DNA of 64,000 bases, taken from Phyllostachys edulis (Eukaryota; Streptophyta; Magnoliopsida; Poales; Poaceae). Of the stretch, positions 24,755 through 34,010 are shown piece by piece (position 1 is the stretch's first letter; each line of letters starts with the position of its first letter). Under the pieces are notes generated by a model. It was not told the DNA's origin. It worked only from the letters and a program-made list of their open reading frames with translations, and did no database searches. The translations under genes and the position numbers were made by a program. Location of the stretch: positions 97,008,288 through 97,072,287 of the forward strand of contig CM070546.1 in assembly GCA_036346405.1 (NCBI GenBank), read 5' to 3'.

Positions 24755-25026
24755 TGGGCTTCAAGAAGACGCGGAGGCACCGGCTAGACTGACCCCACAC
24801 GCCAGCACTGCCTCATCGAAGGAGCCCAAGGCAAGCATGTTGCCGTGGAGGTCAAGGCGGCGAAGGCGTAGTTGGAGTGGCCGGAGAGCATCTTGACGAG
24901 GCGGGCCCCACCACCGGCGCCGAGGTCCCAGATGCGGACGGTGCGATCGCCGGAGGCGGAGGCGAGGAGGTGGTCGTCGGAGGAGGACTAGATGCGGAGA
25001 AGCTTGTCGGCGGAGGCGGAGGCGAG
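24755..25026 (-). pseudogene. Captured fragment of a WDR5-like WD40 gene
   Basis: Read on the minus strand from 25026, the translation gives ASADKLLRI, a stop, then ASGDRTVRIWDLGAG, ARLVKMLSGHSNYAF, a frame change, HGNMLALGSFDEAV, another change, and SRCLRV. These follow in order two consecutive WD40 repeats of plant WDR5, the COMPASS/MLL core subunit that binds histone H3 (family wording: ASADKLLR, DDRTVRIWDL, GHSNYAF, HGNMLASGSFDE). The exon is interrupted by one stop (about 24990) and at least two frameshifts, and lacks the rest of the seven-blade propeller. It lies antisense inside the gypsy element. The family assignment rests on remembered motifs, not an alignment. Confidence 0.8.
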
Positions 25027-25216
25027 TAGATGGCCACACTAGGCCAAGCGAGGGGCGCAGCAGCAGCAAGAACCACGCCAAGCAACATAAGAACCACGCC
25101 GACCGAGCCGCAAGCGAGGCGCGTCCGGGGAGGCAGCGGCGTCGCCGGCTCAAGAGCGCAGCTGAACCGAGGCCCCATCGACCAAAGAAAGAAGAAGAAG
25201 AAGGTGGCGAGAAGCC

Positions 25217-25390
25217 ATGGGCGGTCTTGACAAGAACGGGCTCTGGGCCAGCTCAACGTCGGCGTCTTTGGTCCTCGCCGTGGTCGCCCTCGGCGCAGAT
25301 TCGCTCACCACCGCGCCCACCGCCAACTGCGAGCGCTTCCTCGAGCGCCCCGTCGTCGTGCTCGGGGTCCAACTAACCCCCGCGCAACTC
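25217..25390 (+). pseudogene. Possible second captured gene start (unrecognised)
   Basis: The frame begins at an ATG in a strong plant context (AGCCATGGGC) and reads MGGLDKNGLWASSTS followed by a hydrophobic stretch SLVLAVVALGAD. This looks like the first exon of a small membrane protein. Upstream is a purine-rich AAAGAAAGAAGAAGAAGAAG leader; downstream, after about LTP (25380), the frame runs into a 26-bp tandem duplication (25409-25460). I do not recognise the family. It may instead be chance coding in GC-rich element DNA. Confidence 0.35.
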
Positions 25391-25887
25391 AATCCGAAGA
25401 CAAGAAGGAGATGGAAGAAAGAGATGAAGCCAGGAGATGGAAGAAAGAGATGAAGCCAGGGGCTTCCCTGCTGAGAGGAAATAATGGAGGAGAGAGAAGA
25501 GATGGCGTGTGTAGGCGTGTATGTAGGTTTAGCCAGGGATGGGAAATGGCAGCAGAATGGGTGGATATGGAGAAGAAAAGAAAGTACCTGTCTACCTCGA
25601 GCTTGCAGCCGGTGTTTCCTGCGGCTTCCCTGCCTTGGATTCCAGGAAGCGTCTTCACGGGCACATAGTTCGATGCATCCCAATGTGTTAAACAGCCCCC
25701 ACTATTTCAAACGAAGACACGAAGGAAACATGCCATGAAAAAATAAAAAAGAGCTGCAATGCTGCATAGAATCAAGGACAGAAGGACCAGTATCCAAAGA
25801 AAAAAAAGTTTCTTGTGGATCAGACCAAAATCAAGATATATTAACGTCTGGCTCAGTTCAAAATCGCCTTTGACGTTTTTTACAACG

Positions 25888-25906
25888 CCAAGGGGCGGGG
25901 GGCTCT
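25888..25906 (+). other. Polypurine tract of the defective gypsy element
   Basis: CCAAGGGGCGGGGGGCTCT directly precedes the TGTTGG start of the 3' LTR, in the place of the plus-strand primer. Confidence 0.8.
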
Positions 25907-26316
25907 TGTTGGAAGAATATTTTATCTTCTTCGTGGGATCCACTCAGAGAGAAACATCTGCTTAATGACTCAAAAATGTAACTTGTCTTGCAAAAGTCGA
26001 TTGTACCCCTCACTTGTACTCATAGGCTAGCTCCCCTCAAGGGGCATTTTGTCATTATGCAGTGCTTGGGAGCCTATAAATACCCCATGTACCTCTCTCA
26101 TTGGGGGAGGGCTCTTGAGCAATACATACAAGCAAGTCACTAGGTGAGCCTTGGAGGATCCTCGAACCCCGTGAGGTCACGACGAGAGAGTAGGCGGTCC
26201 TCTCGGACCCCGAACTCAGATAAATCCTCGTGTTACGTTCGTTCTCGTGGGATCGAAGGCCCGTAGCACGGCCATCGTCCGCCCTCTTACTTGTGTTCGG
26301 TTTTACACCATCAACA
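25907..26316 (+). repeat. 3' LTR of the defective gypsy element (410 bp)
   Basis: It shares ends and TATA box (TATAAAT, 26075-26081) with the 5' LTR and is followed at once by the target duplication CGGTA. Confidence 0.9.
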
Positions 26317-28097
26317 CGGTAACACCATTTTTTAGATGGCGGTTGCTTTTTTCCAGAATGAGTGTAATTTGTGTTTGGATTTCTTGGAGAAGCGGTATGA
26401 CCGCATCTTACTTGGCGGTAATACCGCACTTCGGTATGACCGTAGAGTTGCGGTATGGAAATTCCAGAGAGCATGTTTTTGAGGATTTTGGGAATTCTCT
26501 GATGGTGGTATGACCGCAGTGTTGAGAGCGGTATTACCGCGTTGCATTAATACCAGGAATTACTTGGCGGTACTACCGCTTGTGCACTGAATGTTGGTTC
26601 TTTCAGAGAATTAAGTTTGGGATAGGTCATATCCTTATTTGTCATTGCATATGAGTTGCATATTGCATGTTTATGGCTAACGTGGGTCAAGTTGTGAAGA
26701 ACTTGTTCTCGGAGATGATTTCTTAGTCTATTGTCGCAGCGGTGGCTTGTATGTCAACGACGGTCAATCGAGGAGGATCGACTAAGCTTGGAGAGCCGAG
26801 GTCGAACGATCGTGAATGCCGGGTGAGGTCAGGTGACTCAAGCATGGCGCAGGATGGACAAGAATGATCGAATCAGGCGCTTCGATGCAACCGTTGGATC
26901 AGCGCGGGGGTCGGTGCAAGTGCCTTGGTGGTTTCAAGTGTGCCGACGGAGAGACTTGCCGACATGATGAGAGCCGTCGATCAACCTACACGTGGCGAAG
27001 CAGGCGATTGCTTCACCAGGATTGGACTCGATCTATGGAAGAGGATCGAAAAGGGGTATTTTGGTACTTTCACTTAAATACCGCCTTGGTGACCTTTTGG
27101 CTAAACTACGGCGCAAGACGACACAAGAAAAAGCGGTTTAGGTCAAGGAAAGATGAAGATGACGCTTTGAGATGCGTGCGTGTGATAAACCCGTTTGTGT
27201 GTGGGTTTAACGGGTGCCCGGTTGGAATATTCCCTAGATGCTAAGCCTCTAGTATAAATAGAAGGGGGTGCTGTCTAGCAGCCCCCAAGCACTTCATTGA
27301 GAAAAACCCTAGTTTGTTTTAGGGCTTTGAGAGAGGGAAGGAGAGGTTAGGGTTCTAAGGATTGATTGATCGTGTGCTCATGTATTGAGTTTTGTCCTCT
27401 AGGATGGAGTGGCTGTAAACATCAATCCTCAACCTCAAATCAATCCAAGCAAAGATGAGTCTCTTTTGTTCTTGCCCTCTATTTTGATGATTTAGAGTTT
27501 TTGATGATCCATCGCTTTTCCCTAGAATCTTTGTGGTGTTCTAGCTTGCTGTGACATGTGGGAGTGTATCTAAGTCCATCTTAATCATTCTTTTCCCACG
27601 AGCAAAATTTAGATCTTGTTTTGCTTTTTGACTCGGTTTTGAACCAAACTTCGCTCAAATGGAAAAAGGTTGAAACTTTGACGAGGAACGTCTCAATCCT
27701 TAATTGGAATAGGTTCTCAACATCATATAGAAGTTATGTTTCAAGTTTCGTAGACCTTGGCCGAGTAGATCAAAAGTTGTGTCGATTTTGGTTTCATTCG
27801 GGCTGAGCTCCAGTAGAATCGGTAATACCGCCCATGAACAGAGGTATTATCGATTTCCGGTAATACCGTCCATATACCGAGGTATTACCGATTTCTCTGT
27901 CTTCAGCACATCTTTGTATTTGTTGATTGCTTTGCTTGAGGGTTTGGAGTGGATTCAACACAAGACTTCCTCTGTGCTTAGTTTTTGATCTTCATAGCTC
28001 TCATAGCTATTGAAGTGATTTGCAAGTAGAATCTATTCTTTATGAAAAGATTTTGAGTTCCTATTCACCCCCTCTAGTTGCCTATTTCGGTCCTACA

Positions 28098-28587
28098 CTA
28101 ACACAGCCAACACCCATTGCACATCATGTGTGAAACTTGAGCGATCTATGAAAACAACTAGTATATAAATTTTGTTTTTTGAGAGGAGCACTAGCTAGCT
28201 TAGTAATGTTTATTGACTGCACCAATTACGTCAACCAGAAAATAGACGACGACGACGACGACAAAGAACTAGAACTGAAGACCACGAGGAGACGGTCAGA
28301 ATCAGATGTCTGGAGGAGAAGCACCAAACTCTTAGGTTGGACTTGGAGGATGGAGGCCCATAGGGGTTGGTAAGCAAACACAGAGGGAGGGGATCGCAAA
28401 TCGCAATGCAACTCCGGACCCACCACCCTCCCGAGTGCGAGCGAACCACAACTCGGTGGGTACGGGTCGCTGTCCCGCACCCAACTCCTCCCCTCTAGCC
28501 CTCTTTCGCCGTTCGATCCCATCCAACGGCCACTAACCCACCTCCCGCACCGCATCCGGATCACCGCCCAGAACCCGCGCCACTTCC
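28098..28587 (+). promoter_or_regulatory. Upstream region of the S-adenosylmethionine synthetase gene
   Basis: About 490 bp lie between the copia-type LTR and the TATA box. A run of GAC triplets occurs at about 28246-28262, and the last 200 bp are CCCG/CACC-rich with no coding sequence. Overlapping open frames on both strands are not supported. The short distance suggests the LTR may contribute to or limit the promoter. Confidence 0.5.
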
Positions 28588-28595
28588 TATATAAA
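28588..28595 (+). promoter_or_regulatory. TATA box of the S-adenosylmethionine synthetase gene
   Basis: TATATAAA lies about 30-100 bp upstream of the spliced leader exon that ends at 28689, a good fit for the core promoter. Confidence 0.75.
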
Positions 28596-28619
28596 TGCGA
28601 GTAACAAAGCGGGTTGGAT

Positions 28620-30259
28620 CTCCTATATCGTCTTTCCTGTCTTCCCAACCGGCCTCACTCCCCTCCTCGCCTCGCCGCCACATCCTACGGTGAGGCGCCC
28701 TCCCGCCGTTCTGTTTTCCTTTCTTTTTTGGTTCAATTTTGCTTCCGGTGCTATGCTTATTTCGATCTAATGCGTGTGTCGTATTCCGCAGCGGATTGCC
28801 GTTTCTTTCTCTTTCTTCTACTTTTCGTCACTTCGTGTTTCTTGGGGTTTTGTCGTGTCGACTTAGTTAGAAGCGGCCAGTTCTTTATTCGTTGGCTCAG
28901 TTTTCCGGGGCGGGCTTTGCGGATTTTTTTTCTGGTCAATTTGTTGTTCAGTGGATGCGTTGCCACTGTATTAGAGCGGTAGATTCGTAATGACGGCGAG
29001 CTCCTTGTGATTGGCGATTTGGAGGCCCTTGTTCTTGCCAAGTTCTTGGCATATAGCCATCTACCGTAGCCGTTACTGTTTTTTTTATTAAGTATCACTT
29101 CAATTATTTAAGGATGGATTGGCGTTAGGCGTATGTGATTCTTTTGATCTACGAATCTAATCGTGCCTGTAAAGCTTACGACTTTGACGCTTCTGCACGC
29201 TATTGGGAAGTGGAAAGGCAAAACTTTTATTCTCCTATGATTTGCCTTTGCTTAGTGCTGAACCATGAATTGGGGAGGAGTGGTTCGGTGACAGGTGCAA
29301 CTGGATAGCTTATGCTGTGAATAATAGCGGATTCTATTGCTCCTATAATCTTGTCCTGTTAAGAAGTAAACTTGTGAGTGGGGATTTAGGTGCTTCTGTG
29401 ATGCCGAATGCTGATTCGCAGGTTGTAACGGTAGGGAGTCGAGTGCATTGGGTGATTCTTTTGTTCGTGGAATACTGTCCAACTTGGACAAGTTGATGCT
29501 GATATGCTGGTTCAAGTAGGCTTTGCTATGTTCCTTATGCCCACTGTCGACTTGGTACAGTCGGGGTGGACACTGACAGTTATGAGCAATTCACGACATG
29601 ACTTGTTAACCTTTATTGGGAGAATTTGAGAACATTGACTCTCTATTACATGAAATTTCCCCCAACATTACAAGGTTGTGTAATATGGAGGTATTAGGTC
29701 TTTTTGCATAAGCTAAACAAAGATTTCTTGTCCTAGTTCACTAGCATTTCTTTTGTTTTGGACTGTCGTTTACCACAAGAACAATTGGATAAGTCCAGTG
29801 TCTTGGACTGGACAAAGTCTGGTGCCTTAGAGCATTTGCGTCAAAATAAGGATTGGAATATGTACCAACAATGCACACTGTCCTTTGTGATTGCTATATA
29901 AGCATCTTCCACAACCCACTCGCTTTAATTTGACTAAGAGTTTGGACAAGACAATTGAAGTTTGCTCTAGAAACTGGTTATCACAGGGTTTAGTAAGGTG
30001 CTCACTTGCATAGCTACTAGTGATCTCGGGGTAATTTCTTGTTATCTTTGTCATGTTTTTAGAGAAGATGAAATGCTTGTGCATTCATTGACTCTCTTGT
30101 CTTCAGTTCCAGGTTCAGTTTATTTAGAAGAGTAATTTGGATGTATTTCAATCATCAAATCTGTTCATTTAAAGCAATTTTTCTAACCTCTGGAGTCTGG
30201 ACCATTTTTCTTCTGATACAATTTGTGTTCTGAGATGCACACATCACCATGTTATGCAG
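28620..30259 (+). other. 5' leader exon (to 28689) and leader intron (28690-30259)
   Basis: A C/T-rich leader ends ...CCTACG and is followed by the donor GTGAGG at 28690. The acceptor TTATGCAG ends at 30259, ten bases before the start codon. The intron is 1,570 bp, T-rich and without long open frames. Plant S-adenosylmethionine synthetase genes commonly carry one intron just before the ATG, and such leader introns often raise expression. The transcription start was not determined. Confidence 0.8.
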
Positions 30260-30269
30260 GTCGAAGAAG

Positions 30270-31460
30270 ATGACCGAAGTTGACACCTTCCTCTTCACCT
30301 CTGAGTCTGTCAATGAGGGGCACCCTGACAAGCTCTGCGACCAGATATCTGATGCAGTTCTTGATGCATGCCTTGCGGAAGACCCTGACAGCAAGGTTGC
30401 CTGTGAGACGTGCACCAAGACCAACATGGTCATGGTCTTTGGTGAGATCACTACCAAGGCCAAAGTTGACTACGAGGAGATTGTCAGGGATACTTGCCGT
30501 GGCATTGGTTTTGTGTCCAATGATGTAGGGCTTGATGCTGACCACTGCAAGGTGCTTGTCAACATTGAGCAGCAGTCACCTGATATAGCGCAGGGTGTCC
30601 ATGGCCACTTCACCAAGCTCCCTGAGGAGATTGGCGCTGGTGACCAGGGGCATATGTTTGGATATGCAACTGATGAGACCCCTGAATTGATGCCCCTCAG
30701 CCATGTTCTTGCTACCAAGCTTGGTGCTCGTCTCACCGAGGTCCGCAAGAACGGGACCTGCCCATGGCTGAGGCCTGATGGGAAGACCCAGGTGACTGTA
30801 GAGTATCACAACGACCATGGTGCCATGGTCCCTGTACGTGTCCACACTGTGCTTATCTCTACCCAACACGATGAGACTGTGACCAACGACGAGATTGCTG
30901 CTGACCTGAAGGAGTATGTGATTAAGCCCGTCATCCCAGAGCAATACCTTGATGAGAAGACCATTTTCCATCTCAACCCCTCTGGTCGCTTTGTTATTGG
31001 TGGACCTCATGGCGATGCTGGTCTCACTGGCCGGAAGATCATCATTGACACTTATGGTGGCTGGGGAGCCCATGGCGGTGGGGCTTTCTCTGGCAAGGAC
31101 CCGACCAAGGTTGACCGCAGTGGAGCGTACATTGCAAGGCAGGCTGCCAAGAGCATTGTTGCTAACGGCCTTGCCTGCCGCTGCATTGTCCAAGTGTCCT
31201 ATGCCATTGGCGTACCAGAACCGCTGTCAGTGTTTGTCGACACTTACGGCACAGGCAAGATCTCTGACAAGGAGATACTCAAGATTGTCAAGGAGAACTT
31301 TGACTTCAGGCCAGGGATGATCATCATCAACCTCGACTTGAAGAGGGGCGGGAATGGGCGCTACCTCAAGACGGCGGCGTACGGGCACTTTGGGAGGGAC
31401 GACCCGGACTTCACCTGGGAGGTGGTGAAGCCCCTCAAGTGGGAGAAGCCTTCTGCCTGA
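30270..31460 (+). CDS. SAMS: S-adenosylmethionine synthetase (methionine adenosyltransferase)
   Basis: This enzyme makes S-adenosylmethionine from methionine and ATP in the cytosol, feeding methylation, ethylene, nicotianamine and polyamine synthesis. The single-exon frame encodes 396 residues, the usual plant length. The start at 30270 (MTEVDTFLFTSESVNEGHPD) is chosen over the upstream in-frame ATG at 30249, because that one lies in the leader intron and family proteins begin M-x-x-x-DTFLFTSESV. Visible signatures are GHPDK (residues 17-21, catalytic His18), the ATP-binding GAGDQGHMFGYATDET (from about 122), the phosphate-loop GGGAFSGKD (269-277) and a C-terminal GHFGRDDPDFTWE. The body is intact, with no stop or gap. 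Cys303 (GLACRCIVQ) stands where I recall Arg in most plant homologues. Codon use is GC3-rich, as in highly expressed grass genes. The TGA is at 31458-31460. Confidence 0.97.
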   Translation: MTEVDTFLFTSESVNEGHPDKLCDQISDAVLDACLAEDPDSKVACETCTKTNMVMVFGEITTKAKVDYEEIVRDTCRGIGFVSNDVGLDADHCKVLVNIEQQSPDIAQGVHGHFTKLPEEIGAGDQGHMFGYATDETPELMPLSHVLATKLGARLTEVRKNGTCPWLRPDGKTQVTVEYHNDHGAMVPVRVHTVLISTQHDETVTNDEIAADLKEYVIKPVIPEQYLDEKTIFHLNPSGRFVIGGPHGDAGLTGRKIIIDTYGGWGAHGGGAFSGKDPTKVDRSGAYIARQAAKSIVANGLACRCIVQVSYAIGVPEPLSVFVDTYGTGKISDKEILKIVKENFDFRPGMIIINLDLKRGGNGRYLKTAAYGHFGRDDPDFTWEVVKPLKWEKPSA

Positions 31461-32369
31461 GGAAAGACTTGCAGCCAGCTCCATTTTGGAACATTTATCT
31501 AGCACACTGCGATGTCGTCTCCGATCTTAATCTGCCCATCATTAGTAATCTCTCTATTCACTTTTCAAGTACAAAGTCGGTGTGGGGTTTTATGCCTAGT
31601 GTTTATGTGTTAAAGGAGCTTGTATTGTGGGTGTGCTGCTTGTGTTTTCTTCCCTGCTCATGTAATGGTGAGAAAATGATAGAAACTACCTAAGAAATGA
31701 TGTTTTGATCTGTGAATCGCTTTGCACTCTTGCGTATGGCATTTGCCAAGACAGCTGGTGACTTGCTTCTTCTGAGAAAACAGGTGACTTTTTCTGATTG
31801 CAACATCTCTGTTCCTTCCTTGTTAGGTGTTGGTTTGTAAGCGACTAAGACTAGTGTAGCGCGTCTTAATTTTCTAAGAAATCGATGGCATTTGTCAGCT
31901 GGTGATTTGACTAACAAGATTCCTTCTGATACAAATGGAATTAAAGAAATTGGGTGAAGTAAGAATTTGTTTGCCTACCATGCTACTCAACCTATATCTT
32001 ACCGATTTTGTCGTGAACATATATTTTTTGTTAAAAAAAAGGCAATTGCAGCTAGTTTCCAGAAGAAAGCCAGCCAGCCACCTTGCTTGAATTTTAGTAT
32101 GATCCAAACCATTGCAGCATTGCGATAAATTAACGATGGTGTGAAGACACCAAGACTTATTCCCATACACTTCATATTAAGATAGGAGTGACGTTCAAAC
32201 CTAGGTGGGTGGGTTTGCGCCCTTACGCGTCCACCGTTGCGCCCTCCGAGAGTCCACCGTTGCGCCCTCCGAGTTTTCTGCTCTATGATAGTGTTAGTAG
32301 TACTATTACTCAATGAGCAGCAAGCAGAGTATTTGGAAGCTGCTGCCTGCAGCTACTCCTATTGGGTAT
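31461..32369 (+). other. 3' UTR and intergenic region after SAMS
   Basis: The 3' UTR probably runs to about 31660-31700, with a TGTAATGG element near 31662; no canonical AATAAA was found. Beyond it the DNA is AT-rich and noncoding. A 22-bp direct repeat, GTCCACCGTTGCGCCCTCCG, occurs twice at about 32228-32272. No other gene is seen. Confidence 0.5.
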
Positions 32370-32475
32370 TGTTGGAATGAGGTTTGATCTGTTTCAATGG
32401 GCCAAAGTACTAAATATATAAGTTATTGTGTAGGTAAATATGCAACAAACATCCTATACAAACTAACATCTAACA
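32370..32475 (-). repeat. 3' LTR of the copia element (106 bp)
   Basis: On the plus strand it begins TGTTGGAATGAGG and ends CATCTAACA, matching about 43997-44100 over its length. At 106 bp it is near the lower limit for an LTR that must hold promoter and poly(A) signals. Confidence 0.8.
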
Positions 32476-32657
32476 CCCCCTCTTAAACTCATGGTGGATC
32501 GACAATACTGAGTTTTGAGAGATAGAAACTAAAGTACTAAATATATAAGTTACTGTGTAGGTAAATATGCAACAAACATCCTATACAAACTAACATCTAA
32601 CACCCACTCTTAAACTCATGGTGGATCGACAATACTGAGTTTGGAGAGATAGAAACT
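32404..32657. repeat. 127-bp tandem duplication across the LTR/interior junction
   Basis: Two copies (32404-32530 and 32531-32657) each hold the end of the LTR, the polypurine tract and the first bases of the interior, differing at only a few positions. The polypurine tract is therefore present twice. Confidence 0.85.
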
Positions 32658-34010
32658 ATGTTGAACTCTAGTCTATGTCTTACTGAAGAAATCTGCTAAC
32701 TGAAGTTCTGAAAGCACATACTGAAGAGCAATAATTTGGTCTTGCACCTGCGATCTCATGTATGAAGCATCTACTCCAATGTGATTGGTGAGCACATGCT
32801 TCACAGGATCTCGAGCAATGCTGATCGCATCAGTACTGTCTGATTAGAGAGAAGTCGGTGTAGAAACTGAAACACCGAAATCCTTGAGTAACCACCAAAG
32901 CTATGTGATCTCAGCGGTCAACGACGCCATGGCTCTCAACTTCTCAGCACTCGAACGGGAAACGACAGTCTGCTTCTTGGTCTTGCAATCAAAGAGGAAT
33001 CAAGGAAAATATGATAGGCAGAAAGAGAACGACGATCAGAATGGTTGCTAGCCTAGGCCGCATCAGAGTACGGTTAAAGCTACAGAGAACTAGAGCGAGG
33101 AAAGAAAAGACGACGGGTGATGGTCCCACGAAGATATCTCGAAACACGAAGAAGGTGACTATAATGGAGCTGAGTGGGAGCAGAGACGAACTAACTCAGG
33201 ATGTAAACTGGGTGAGAAATGTCATGTCGAGCGATCTCAAGATAGATGAGGCTCCTGACAAGATGGCGGTACCGAGTGTGGTCCTCAAGAGGCTCACCAT
33301 CAGTCGAGCGAAGGTGAACACCAAGCTCCATAGGAGTATCCACCATACGCTGATCAATGAGACAAGCGCGAGCAAGGATATCCTTAATGTACTTCTCCTG
33401 GGAGAGGTAGTAGCCCTCAGGTGTAGAAGTGACCTCAACGCCAAGGAAGTAACGAAGAGGACCCAAATCAGACATTAAGAACTGCTCATTGAGGCTCTCC
33501 TTCACAAAGGCAATGTACTGAGAGTCATCTCCAGTAATGATCATATCATCCACATATAGGAGGAGGAGTGTCCGACCCTGAGGAGAAGTATGTGCAAAGA
33601 GGGCAGAGTCGTGATCACTGGCGGAGAAGCCAACAGTAGTAACAACAGAGGAGAAGGCGACAAACCATACTATCAAGGACAAAATACCCAAGGGTGGCTG
33701 TATGTAGACCTCCTCACGCAGCTCGCTATTGAGAAATGCATTCTTAACATCCAGTTGAAAGATGGGCCACTGTCAAACAGAGGCCACGGCAAGGAGAGTA
33801 CGAACAGTGGTCATGTGAGCGACAGGAGCAAAGGTCTCATCGTAGTCACGACCATGCTCCTGCTGAAAACCACTTGCCACAAGATGGGCCTTGTAGCGCT
33901 TAGGGGAACCGTCCGAACAGGTCTTGATCTTGTACACCCACTTGCATGTGATGGGAGTGACACACACATGGGAGTGACACGCGCGGGTAAGGACATAAGA
34001 TCCCAAGTGC
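32658..34010 (-). pseudogene. Copia reverse transcriptase and RNase H remnant
   Basis: Minus-strand pieces read CKWVYKIKTCSDGSPKRYKA, HGRDYDETFAPVAHMTTVRT (about 33785-33950), then LLLLYVDDMIITGDDS with the catalytic YVDD (about 33545), PLRYFLGVEVTSTPEGYYLS and DTPMELG. RNase H sequence follows to about 32660 in degraded frames. The palm segment between VRTLLAVASV and the region before ALFAHTS is shortened or shifted. Family: Ty1/copia Pseudoviridae-type pol of plants. Confidence 0.85.

Larger units (their letters stand above)
17852..26316 (+). mobile_element. Defective Ty3/gypsy retrotransposon, complete ends, carries host gene fragment
   Basis: The element has two LTRs (17852-18271 and 25907-26316) beginning TGTTGGAAGAATATTTTATC and ending CCATCAACA. 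Perfect 5-bp flanking repeats CGGTA lie at 17847-17851 and 26317-26321. A primer site follows the 5' LTR and a G-rich polypurine tract precedes the 3' LTR. Inside, in order, are broken gag, protease, a few residues of reverse transcriptase start, then integrase; most of reverse transcriptase and RNase H is deleted. The 3' third holds hairpin repeats, GC-rich tandem repeats and a captured WDR5-like fragment. The LTRs differ at many positions, so insertion is not very recent. Confidence 0.9.
17722..28097 (+). mobile_element. Copia-type LTR rich in CGGTATTACCG palindromes, split by a gypsy insertion
   Basis: Two flanks (17722-17851 and 26317-28097) form one sequence once the nested gypsy element is removed: both are full of GCGGTA(A/T)TACCGC and CGGTATGACCGC motifs, and the target duplication CGGTA lies inside one such motif. 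The left end reads TGTTGGATTTCC. The right end reads CCCCCTCTAGTTGCC then GGTCCTACA, a hallmark of grass copia LTR 3' ends. Reconstructed length is about 1.9 kb. No primer site follows at 28098 and no matching 5-bp flanks were found, so it is a solo or truncated LTR with an uncertain left edge. Open frames inside are not recognised as genes. Confidence 0.55.

Noticed and set aside
30249..30269. Upstream in-frame ATG for S-adenosylmethionine synthetase
   Set aside because: It sits across the leader-intron acceptor (TTATGCAG ends at 30259), so it would be spliced out; family proteins start at the ATG at 30270.
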